A stretch of 64,000 nt of DNA from contig OY829539.1 of assembly GCA_963691705.1 (NCBI GenBank), positions 57,696,327 to 57,760,326 on the forward strand, given 5' to 3'. This DNA is from Viola odorata. Its lineage: Eukaryota > Streptophyta > Magnoliopsida > Malpighiales > Violaceae. Shown piece after piece: positions 49,241 to 60,000 of the stretch (its first letter is position 1; each line of letters opens with the position of its first letter). The position numbers and the translations under genes are program-made. The notes under the pieces were generated by a model. That model made no database searches. It was not told the origin of the DNA and saw only the letters and a program-made list of their open reading frames with translations.

Positions 49241-50068
49241 GCAATAACATCTATCATGCCCCTATCTTCCGATAATAAATAAAAGATTTCAATTACAATC
49301 TAATTGATTCTCATAAGAAGTCATCCACATATAGAAAAAAAGGTCCACATTATTTAGAAGCCCATCTCCCTTTAGAACTACAAAAAGAAAATTATTGATT
49401 TTGTCATCGCATCATGTTTTTGCCAAAGGTCCCTCCATAACTCCATTTTTGTCTCCCAAATGTCCTGTCTCTAAAAAAAAAAATGATTCTTTTTTAACCT
49501 AAAAATATATTTTAGTAACCTCTTCATTACACATCAGAGGCTAAAAGTGCTATATATTTAGGTCCTCATCAATAAGAGAGAATAAAGGCAAATGTTAGTT
49601 AAGACTAAAATATCACACCCATACAAAGTACAACAACGAGTTGTGTACCACGAAAAACAACCACATTTCTCTGGTCTCTTTATTTAATCTAGATATACTT
49701 TAAAAAGTGTTTAAAATGTATTGTTATAAAAGTAAAATAGGAAAAGCCCAACAAATGTGCCAATATTAACATATATTTCTTCCGTCACAACACTATATTA
49801 CCAATCATTTATCTTATAGTAGGATTAGATACAATTGCCGGAACGAGAATGTTGTAGGAGAGACATGTGGATGCAGGATGCACAACATCCTCAAATCTTA
49901 CTAGTTGTATGATAAAGGAAGAAAGAGAGCATAAAAAATTAACAAGCATGAAGAGATTATCCACTAGATATGACGTTGTGCTATTAGAAGAATGACAAAA
50001 TTGCAAGAATATGAGCAATTCTCCTTACCTTTATTGAAGCTGTTGGGCTCAAGAGGCTGAGATAACCT

Positions 50069-51031
50069 TCATTTTTTAGGCTCGTCAAACCTTTCTACCC
50101 GACCAATAGGGGAAAATACCCCTTTTATGTCCTCTTTTCTCTTTTGCAACGCCTCTTCAACAACAGTGTTACTATGATCTGATGGTGGAATTCATATTGT
50201 GGATCACAAGTTATAATCTCACAATGATCTGATGGTGGAATTCATATTGTGGATCACAAGTTATAATCTCACAAATATAGATGAGAATGCTTTCTGATAA
50301 AAAATGTATCATATACCTACTGACCATTTATGACTTAAAATAATTGCTGAAATAAAGTTTAAGAATTCATGAAATCAATGTTTTACCAAAATGGGATACT
50401 CTAGCATGGTGAGAAAATTAAAAAAAAAAAAAACAGAACAAACATGCATACCTTGTTTTAGTACTATGTAAGCAACTTTTGCTACACTTAGTTCCACTTG
50501 TTTCTTAGTTCTTGCTTCCTGACCTCTAAAAGACTTCCCCCTGATTTCAACAGTCGAAATAAAGATTGGTGTATGGGCTTCACTAGATTTGGGTAAGCTA
50601 TAAGTTGGAAAATGATGACCTTTTTTCTAAGATAGTTCTTGTAAGAGATTCTTATAAGCAGGTTCATCCTACACGTAATAACAAAACAATACTAATAATT
50701 TAAAAAAGGCAAAGATAAAAGAAAGAAAGGGTCGACAAGCGAAAGATAATGTCAAAATCATAGATCTCGATAAAAAAAAAATCAATAGCAGGTGGACTTG
50801 CCTCTTCAACTCCAGGCAATAGTGGGAATGCAACTTTAGCAGCAGCATGCTCAACTCTACTCAATGTGGAAAAGAAATCTTCACATGTATAAGATTGTTC
50901 ACCAACAGTAACCTTGCACTTGAAGCGATAAGCATGTGGGGGACCCTTACGCTCGCGAGAATACACATGTAGAGTAAGGTTTCTCTTTTGACAATATGTT
51001 TGCAACTGAGTTTTGAATAACTGTTCTGAAT
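50069..51031 (-). pseudogene. DRB4-like two-dsRBD gene, unit F (best preserved)
   Basis: dsRBD1 (51031-50798) is fully open: QLFKTQLQTYCQKRNL, GPPHAYRFKCKVTVGEQSYT, SRVEHAAAKVAFPLLPGVEE. dsRBD2 (50668-50452) has a single in-frame stop after LLQELS, then KKGHHFPTYS, TVEIRGKSFRGQEARTKKQ and AKVAYIVLK. The tail exon (50178-50069) joins dsRBD2 in phase and reads DHSNTVVGEVLQKGKED, then TGRVERFDEPKK and stop. DRB4-type proteins work with Dicer-like enzymes in small-RNA pathways. The first coding exon was not found, so even without the stop this may not be a complete gene. Confidence 0.82.
50174..50273. repeat. 50-bp perfect tandem duplication
   Basis: Two adjacent 50-bp copies starting ATGATCTGATGGTGGAATTC, at 50174-50223 and 50224-50273. 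Units A, B and C have a single copy. It spans the acceptor and first bases of the DRB tail exon in unit F, so it duplicates the 3' splice site. Confidence 0.92.
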
Positions 51032-51510
51032 CTATAAAAAGTAAGAAATAGTTGTTCAAAATGTAAGATGAAAGACGAGCAACAAAATTGTGGAGGCCTT
51101 TATATGAAGTAGATTTCACCATCAAGACAAGACACCGTGATATCAAAGCATATATGTTATTGTAATGATAATAATGCAACATAAAATACTTGTATTTTGC
51201 TTAATTTAACTAGTACAAAAGACAAGAAAATTGTGACACGACAAAAAGAATAGGTGTTTGGACTCTTGAGACAAACAATCAAAGCTAACAGCAAAAAGAT
51301 CCACTCACTACAATTGATAGCTTGAAAACACTGATTTTTATCTAGCATATTGGCCTTATGATTCTAAGAAACTTCATACTTTCCAGAACCACAAGTTTTA
51401 TAGCTCAAGTTTATGCAAATTCTTTTTATCTTATTTTAATTTTGTTATTTTGCATAACATTTCATGATAGAGAAATGGAAAGATTGAGTGCCACTAATTT
51501 TTTTTGGTAA

Positions 51511-51888
51511 TGACATCCATCATGCCCCTATCTTCCGATAATAAATAGAAAGATTTTAATTACAACCTAATTGATTCCTATAAAAAGTCCACGGATCCAC
51601 CTATAAAAAAAGATCCACATTATTTAGAAGCATATTTCCCTTTAGAACTACAAAAAGAAAATTATTGATTTTGTCATCACATTATATTTTTGCGAGAGGT
51701 CTCCCAAATATCTTGTCTCTAAAAAAATGATTCTTTTTTAACCTAAAAAATGTTGAACTTTTAGAATTAAATTATTTGTGGGTTAGTCTAGTTCGAAAAA
51801 AGTGAATTTTATAGTTTGTTAAGATGGAGAGTATATTTACAATTAAGGATGGTGAGAGCAATAAAGTTGCAATTACGAAGCCCTAGAC
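51511..51888 (-). repeat. partial repeat unit G
   Basis: Counterpart of unit D. It is cut by the hAT insertion that begins at 51889. No dsRBD sequence. Confidence 0.8.
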
Positions 51889-53510
51889 TAGGGGTGGCAA
51901 ATGGGTGGGTATGGGTAATGACTAAATGGGTATGGGTATCATACCCATTTATTACCCATATAATTTTTTAAACGGGTACCCATACCCATTTATACCCATT
52001 TAATCATACTCACCCATTTATACCCATTTACACCCATTTAAATCATACTTACTTAATAAATATAGTTTTTTATTAAGTAAGATTAAAAATACTATGTTTG
52101 ACCAAAAAAAATGTAGATTTTGACAATATTTGACTATGTGATTCGATTTTGACTGTGTATGATGATTTTATCGTTTAGGCTCCGTTTTGACTATTTAGGC
52201 TCGGATTTGACCATTGAGACTCGGGTTTGACCATTTAGGCTCGAGTTTGACCGTTTAGGCTCGGATTTTATCGTTTAGGTTCGGATTTGACCATTTAGGC
52301 TCGGGTTTGACTTTTTAGGCTCGGGTTTTATCGTTTAGACTCGTGTTTGATCATTTAGGCTCGGGTTTGACCATTTAAGCTCGGGTTTTAACCTTGTTAA
52401 ACTTAGTTTATCTTTGTTTATACACATGTGTTAACGAGTAATTGTTTAGAAGGTTGCATAATCTTTAATTAATTAAAAATTAACCCATATTAACATTAAT
52501 AATCACATGACAAAAAAGAATGTTTTTTTTTTAAACGAAAAATCAGAATTTTACAAATAAAATAAATAAGTTGTAAAAAAAAATTACATCAGCAAATCAC
52601 ACTGAACCTTGAGGTTCGGTCAGTAATTTACCGATTTGATCAATCTATTCGTTCGATTATTAATAATTAAATACTCCAAACCATGAATAATTAATTATGA
52701 CGAATTAAATTTTACTTCTTTTTACAACTATAATTTGGATCTATTTATGCCTTAACGATATTTTAGAATTTGTACTCAAACAAATTTAATTTATTAAATC
52801 CTTCATTATTAACATAACATTGCATGCGAATGTACAAAAACTTGAAATTCCCTTATTTATATATAACATCATTTTACCTTTCATATATTTATATTCTTAT
52901 TAATATATTTATATATAAATTTAAAAATAAAGATAGAAAAAGATGTAGACACATAAGTACAGTAAAATTTCCTGTATATCTTCCGATATTAAAAATTCAG
53001 TACCTCTTCATATAAATTTTTACCACGTGGATTAAAACTTTCAAAATTATTATTTTATATTATTAGTAGCTCATTAATTATGTAGCTGAAAAATCTATTT
53101 AAAAAAAAAAATCTATGGTCATGATTTTATCTCATGAAAAGTATAAAAAACCCATTTTTAAAAAATAAAAAAAAATAAAAAAAGTGGATATAGAATTACT
53201 CATCTTGAGATAGAGATTACGTTGTTGTAGTTTTTAATTTATTTTATTCATTATATAAATTAAGAAAATTGAATTTGTTTAAAAAAGAAAAATAAAAAAG
53301 ATGAGAGAGAGAAGGAGAAAGGGAGGGATAGGGTTGGCTTTGGTTTAATTGGTACCCATTACCCAACCCAATAAAACCCACCTATTTTAGTTTAAATGGG
53401 TATATTATCCATTTCTACCCATTTAAAAATTACACTAACCCATTTAACACTCATACCCACTTAAATTAGTTGGGTACCCATTCGACATGGGTAGATTTTT
53501 GCCACTCCTA
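51889..53510. mobile_element. non-autonomous hAT-like element 2
   Basis: Ends TAGGGGTGGCAAAT and, inverted, TAGGAGTGGCAAAA bound 1622 bp between perfect 8-bp duplications CCCTAGAC (51881-51888 and 53511-53518). The first duplication copy has the empty site GCGCTAGACAAA near 42830. Both subterminal regions are crowded with TACCCATTTA/TAAATGGGTA words. The interior is AT-rich, has no transposase, and carries a minisatellite at about 52185-52400. Confidence 0.93.
52185..52400 (+). repeat. about 20-bp minisatellite inside hAT element 2
   Basis: About eleven imperfect repeats of TTTGACCATTTAGGCTCGGG and variants (TTTTATCGTTTAGGCTCGGA, TTTGACTTTTTAGG...). No spacers, so not a CRISPR array. Confidence 0.88.
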
Positions 53511-53518
53511 CCCTAGAC

Positions 53519-54068
53519 AAATGATATAGCAACAATTTTCAGCTTCAACCACCTCAAAAAGACCCCCATTCACATAAATCAAGTTTTAATTACTCAGTAC
53601 TAGCTTCTTTTTTAAAGAAAAATAATATATATTATATTATAAACATTATCTAAAAATAGTAAGGATGTATCGAGACATAGATATTTAAATTTGGTAAAAA
53701 TAAGTAATTAAATAATTAAATAAATATAAAATACAATACGAATAATATAGTATATTCTTAATGGACTTGCGCAAAGCTTTAAAATGAGAAACCCACCTGA
53801 ATGGGCCCAACCCTTAAAAATGATCATCGGTTGCGTTAGCCGTCCTGCTCTAATCTGAAACGAAACCAGAGGCAATTTTCTTTCTAGCGAATAGAGAAAT
53901 ACTAGTACGAACCAAGGGGGTTTAGCGTTTCTCTTCTTCATCCCGCTGTTAGCCTCAGGTAGTGTTAGGGTTTATGGGTTTTCTCGTTTGTTACATTCGA
54001 AGAATGGTGCATTACTCTCCCTAATTTCGCATTGGCCATCAAATAGCCGAATCATATCAATTGAGGTC
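53519..54068 (+). promoter_or_regulatory. upstream region and 5' leader of intact EMB1611-like gene
   Basis: Nearly identical to 42871-43465 but about 80 bp shorter. The hAT element ends only 558 bp before the start codon, so upstream regulatory sequence has been displaced by 1.6 kb relative to copy 1. Confidence 0.6.
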
Positions 54069-57000
54069 ATGGCTGCTGATTTGCCTGTTGAAGACGCTGC
54101 TCAGCTCAATTCCTGCTGCAAACCGGTACTTTCCATTCTAGTATTATTTGTTTGAATTATTTTCATCTGATCATTCAACTATGGCTTACGTTTTTGTTAC
54201 TGTTTATTAACAGTGGAGAGACCGTTGTTCAAAGTTGAAAGCGGGAAGGGAATGTTTAAGGGAAGCCGTCAAGGTTCTTGATAACGGTGTTATAAAAAAG
54301 GACGAGGAAATCAGTCAGCTCAGGGAACTTCTTGAGAGGGAGAAAAAAGGTACTAATCTTTTTGTTGTTACTTCAGTTCCTTTTTTTTTGGTGGGGGTTG
54401 GTGGTGGTAAATGAATGAGCCTTTGTTTGCCTATGCTGAAGAATTGGATATTGTGCTTCTGCAGCTAAGGAGGAAGCGCAGGCCAGGGCAGAAGCTGCTG
54501 AAGATGTGAAAGAGGAAAAAAGAAGCAGCGTTGCTGTGGAAGATAGAAGTGGGGAGGTAAAGTTTCTTCAAGATTCTGTAGCCAAAGCGCAAAAGGATAT
54601 CAGCCAGCTCAAGGAACTTCTTCAGCAGGAGAAAAGTGGTAATGATTTGTTGTTGTTTCGATGATTTGGTTATATATATACTGGGTTAATTATTTTGGTT
54701 GAGGTGAAAGAGCCTTTCTTTCCAACAATGTTTAAATGTGGATGTTGTCCTTCTGTAGCAAGAGAAGAAGAGCGGGCTAGTTTACAAACTGAGAAAGGCA
54801 TGAAAGAGGAAGAAGTGGCTGCCAGAGTTTCTTTAGAGAATGAAATTTCCGTTCTCAAGTCCCAAGTCATGTCATTGAAGCAAAAGGGAAGTGCAGAGGT
54901 TGAAGATAAAAGAGGTCAGGAAAAGTCTCTTCCAGATTGTGCAGCCAAAGCAGAGAGAGAAATAAACCAGCTCAAGGAACTTCTTGAGAAAGAGAGGAAA
55001 AGGGCAGATTCAGAGAGGAGGATTGCCGAGGCAGAGAAGAAGAAAGCTGCTGAAGCATGGACGTATGTGAAAAAGGGAAAGACTCAGGCTGATGAGCAGC
55101 GGAAGTTTTCTAATATTGAAAGGAAGAAGGCTGAGGAATATAGGCTTCAGTTGGAGAGCATGAAGAAAGATGCAGCTGAAGCCAATTCAAAGTTGGCTTC
55201 TGTGACCCAGAAAATGGACGAGTTTAGAACAATGTTTGAAGCTGAAAAGTGTAAGGTAATAGAAGAGCAAAAGCGTGGCGATTCAGAGATGGCAAAAGTG
55301 GTGGAGCAGCGAAAGCTTGCTGAAGAAATCAAGAAGAAGGCAATGGAAGAAAAATTGCGTGCTGAGGTGTTGAAGAAACAAGTTGATGAAGCCAAATTAA
55401 AGTTGGTCTCTAAGACTTTGAAGTATAAAGAGGCAAGTAGCAAGTTAGAAGCAGAAAAGCATAAAGTGGTTAAGGTAAGAAAACGTGCACATTCAGAGAT
55501 GGTGAAAGCAGAAGAGCAAAGAAAGCTTGCAGAAGAGAATAGGAAGATGGCAATGGATGAAAAATCCCGTGCGGATCAGCTGTCTCATCAGCTCGAAGAA
55601 TATAGAATTAAGATTGAGGAACTACAGAGAGAGGAAAGGGAACTTGTTTCCTCCAGAGTAGATGCTGAGGGTTCTGCTATTCTATCTGTCAAAGGTAGAA
55701 GTGCTGAAACCACAAAAGTGAAACATTTGAAAAAACAACTGAAGCTTGAAAAGGCAAGACTAAAACATGCTAAAGAAGTGGCAGATTTGGAAAAAAGGCA
55801 TACTGGCATCCTATTGCAAGAACTATCTTGCTTGAAACTGGATTTTTTTAAAATTTCATGTCGACTGAATGCACTGACTACACCTTTCTCGGTGGGCGCT
55901 GAAGACAAGGAAAAGGTTAGCTTCTAGAATTCATTTACTAGCTCTTTTGCTTACTTTTTAGTTGGAGGTATATTTTCTGCAACACTTCAGTGTTTATCAA
56001 ATTTATCCCTGAAGCATAGCTTACAGGTTTTGGCGCTTGTTACTCTGTTTTGGTACTGAGTGTTTTTCCTCAGACGCGTGGTTACTGATGGCTGTTTAGG
56101 AAACTGACGGTGGGTAGGACTTTCAGTTAATATTGATACTCTTTTCTTTTTTCGTCTGAGCAGTTTTACTAATAGGGAACCAAAATAATATATGACTAAT
56201 TTGTTGGCTGAAAGTGTTTAGAGCTTTTTTTATAAAAGTTTGCTGATATCTTGAATGATCTTCTTTTACTTTATTCACCTGATTTGGTAGTAGTTTATTG
56301 ACTTTATTCATTTTATGTAGATGAATACGTTTTACAGAATATGATATAAACATTTACTCTCTAGCAATTGAGTCTTGTTTGTGGGGAAAATGATTAGGTT
56401 GATTGCCTTTTGTTTTATCTGTTTAAAAGGGAATAATAAAAAATTTCTCATGTTTTATTATTGTTTGCTGCAAGTAGTTATTCATCTCATTAATGGGTTG
56501 ACGTAAATCACATTGTCTGTTGTCAATTTACTTCATTTATGGCAAACATTTCTTGTATTTCTGTATTTATTCCCTAAATGTTAAAATATCCACACATTTC
56601 CTTATGTTTGTCTTATTGGATTGTGTGATGCACTCAACAGGTCGGGGACATTGCAAACATGCAAGTATCTAAGTTGAACAGAAGCCTTTGTGGGTTTGGA
56701 CCATGCCAGCGGCATTCACAAAGTGAAAGTGAGATTCTTGAACCTAGCTGCATGGCTATAGCTGCCTCTGATCCCCTGGGGCAAACCTCTTACCGCTCTA
56801 CTGGTTTGCTTACGAAAGGTGGAGGGGTTTGTGGTGGATCCAGCTCAGGTATTGATTCTAAATTAGAGTCTCTACATGGAGTTTCAAATCGAAAATTGTT
56901 AGAGAGTTCTGCAATAAATTCCAGTTCGGCTTCTTTTTCTGATGGTCAGTTGGTCGGCTCACAGGAAAGAAGTGATTTAGTTACCGCGGCAGGGAAATTT

Positions 57001-60000
57001 GTTGAAGAAAACTTTAATGCACGATCAACCATTTCTAGAATGTCTCATGAAGCTACTGGAGCACCCCACACGCACAATCTGACAGTGGCGGGTGAAAATA
57101 GTGTTGGAGGTCCTCATAGTGTTGGTATTGGAAGAGTGAAAGGACGTAGTAGGAAGAGGAGGAGGACGGCTGATGCACTAAAATCGGATGAACTTCTATA
57201 TGCGGAAGATGAAAAGTTGCATCTGCAGATGGAAAAGGATCTCTCTGTATTGCAAAATGAAAAAGTTGGTAAAGGACTGCTAGATCAGAAGTATGTGGAA
57301 CCTGACTGGCAAGTTCCTTCATCTGATAAGTGTTTCCAGTCTCAGAAGAAGATTGAAGCATCTCATGAGGAGAGAGTAGTCATGCAGGGTTTGTCTGAAC
57401 AAGATGTGCCAGAGAGAACCAAAAATCTCGGGAATGAAGCGTGTTATGGTGTAAATACCTTTAGAGAGGCTTTGATTCACGATGACATTCAAGTGGGAAC
57501 TCTAAAAGCATGTGGGGATGTTCTCGATGTTGAAAATTTTGCAAGTCTTGCTGGAGTTGCCAGCAATTATATTAAATTGATGGAATTGGATAACAGTTCT
57601 GATGAGGAATGCTACAGGAAAGCAATGCAGATGCCCTTATCACCAACTCTTCCTGACATTCAGTTCCCGAATTGTGAGATGCTTAATGAGGATAAGCTTA
57701 ATCCTTCATTTGATGGCAGTTTGTGCACCAGATTGCCTAGTGATAATCGGATTCTTGTTCCTTCTCAAAGCCTCGACTTAACTGATGGGGCAATTGGTTA
57801 CATTGAGTTTAAGGAAAATGCTTCTGCTTCTGGTACTTGCTGCAATGTATTGCTTCATGTGAATGAGGGCCCTGCCAACTCCTTTTGTTTATTGGGTGAC
57901 AAAAATGCTGGCGGAAATACTGTGGATCCAGAGAATGCATGTGGCGATCAGCACAGGGACTCTGGGCTTGAGGTTGAGATGCCAAAGGTAACCAGTATTG
58001 GAGAGGCGGGTCTGATGTTTCCGCTTAGAAGTGATCCTGCGGGTGCACCCGACAGTATTCCTGCATACTGTGTTGTATTTTCTAATGTTGATGACAGTGA
58101 AAGCATGTCTAGGATATTCTGTGCCACCAAATCTTGCATGAACCGGTGCTCTTTGGATAAATGTACAGAGTTCTTGGTGCCAAACATCTTGCATGCTCTT
58201 AAAATGGAAGAGAGAATTTCACCCATGTAAGTGGTCTGTTTCTATTGAGATAACCTGGTTTGTTGTGATATATCAGAGTTTTAGAAGAGGTACTCAGGAT
58301 TGGATATCTGTATTGTTACTTGCTATATTTTCTGTACTTGGCTAGGTGATGAAATTGAAGGACTTTACTGTTTGCCTTATTCACTTTCACTGTTTATTTG
58401 TTCAGGGAGAAGGCTTGTGCATTTTTTACATCGTTGCTGCTGAACTTCTCTATTCATAGCCAGTGGGGATCTGCAGGCTCTTTGATTAAGGATTTTGTCC
58501 CCTGTGTAGATTGGTTTGCTGGACATATAAATGCAGGTATTTTCTATGTTTTGGCATGATTGCATGTTTGTAATGGCATTTAAAATATCAACTGTTAACC
58601 TTTTGGGTTATGTATTGATTCTAGTTTTTGCATGTTTCTCTGAGTGTAGTGGTGTCTGATGTTGAGACGAGAAGCTTGTTTGCTGAGGTATGTCATTTGG
58701 ATGAATTGCTTGGTCTCATTGAGAATTTTCTGTTAGAAAGGAGAGTGTTGGTATATAGCAATTCATCTCTCGAGACATGGAGCAAATGTGATTGCAGGAT
58801 AAGCATCCTTCTGAATGGTGCAAACATAAATGTGTTATCTAGATCCGCTTCAGCTTATCAGTTGGTGACGGGGGCTATTATATTAACATCTATATGTGCA
58901 GCTGTTAATCGTGTTGGATTTATTTGTGAGGTCTCTTATGGCCTTCTGCGCATGCACAAATGTGATACTGGTCTTACGCTCACTGTTCTCCATGTGTTTG
59001 CTTACCTCTGTGGGGAAATTTTTTCATCCATGAAGAAGTTTGATTGGACAATGATTGTGGTCAAATCAGTAGTAATATTTCTGGAAAGGAAAGGCTCATC
59101 ACTGGCTCCAATTTCTCCTCTTTCAACTACAGATGAGGCAAGAGTTGAGTTTTCTCCTTGTGCTAAATGCCCATTTTCAGAGGATTCTCTTTCCATTGAC
59201 ATTGTCGCATCAGAGCTATTGAAGAAGCTTCAAAGTTGTGCCTTGTCAGAAACTATGCACTCATGTCTGGTCCGATCAGCCAGTTTGTCAAATTCCAGCG
59301 CCCTGGTCCATGAAACTACATCTAAACTGTGTTCAAGTCATGACATGGCTTATTCTGCACTTGATATGAATTTTGATGCATGCTGTAGTTCAGACAACTG
59401 CACAGCCGTCATCGATGAGACCTTATGTGATCTCAGTGATCTTCTCTCCTTGGTGGAACTGCTTGCATGCAATGTGGTAAGTTGTCCATCCTTCTTAGAT
59501 TTTGTTCTATGGTTTTGCAATTTCTTACAAAAACTTCTTACTGATTATAATATTGGGTTACTCATGACCTCGGGGTGTGATTTGATTTCCCTATTCTGTC
59601 AAGAGGTGGTATAGTATTTTAGCATGTTCCATGCCTGTGTGGTTGATCTTCTATAATGGAGAAATGCAAGTTCCCCATGCCATCCAGCAAGTTTAGGTAC
59701 AGAAAAAAAATCAAGTCTTGAAAAGTTTTGATTCTTCACTTCACCCTAAAGCACTTGTATCACATGTCATGCTCAAATCCGAACTAGAGCTGAGTGATAC
59801 GGTTAATCCATTGGTTCAGTTTGTTTGATTCTTTTTGTGGCCACTGCAATTGTAAAATTTTAAAGCTGAAACTTCCTTTTGTTAAAAAAACCTGATCGTT
59901 CATTCAGTTAAAACAAACCTATATAACGTTTATTCTTACTGAACTGGATATTTTCCCAAAACAAAAATTGAACCAAATCAAAATATTTATTAGTTTTAAT

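Larger units (their letters stand above)
49241..51510 (-). repeat. DRB-containing repeat unit F
   Basis: Counterpart of unit C in the second duplication copy. It has the best-preserved DRB exons and a unit-specific 50-bp tandem duplication at 50174-50273. Confidence 0.88.
48026..57101. repeat. segmental tandem duplication, copy 2
   Basis: Second copy of 39220-48025. Differences are an extra 1622-bp hAT insertion at 51889-53510, one coiled-coil unit instead of three, a 50-bp local duplication at 50174-50273, and scattered substitutions. Sequence continues past 57101 into the rest of the gene without a break, so this copy retains the original gene. Confidence 0.92.

Noticed and set aside
52185..52400. 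CRISPR array
   Set aside because: Repeats are contiguous, imperfect and spacer-free, in a plant nuclear transposon.
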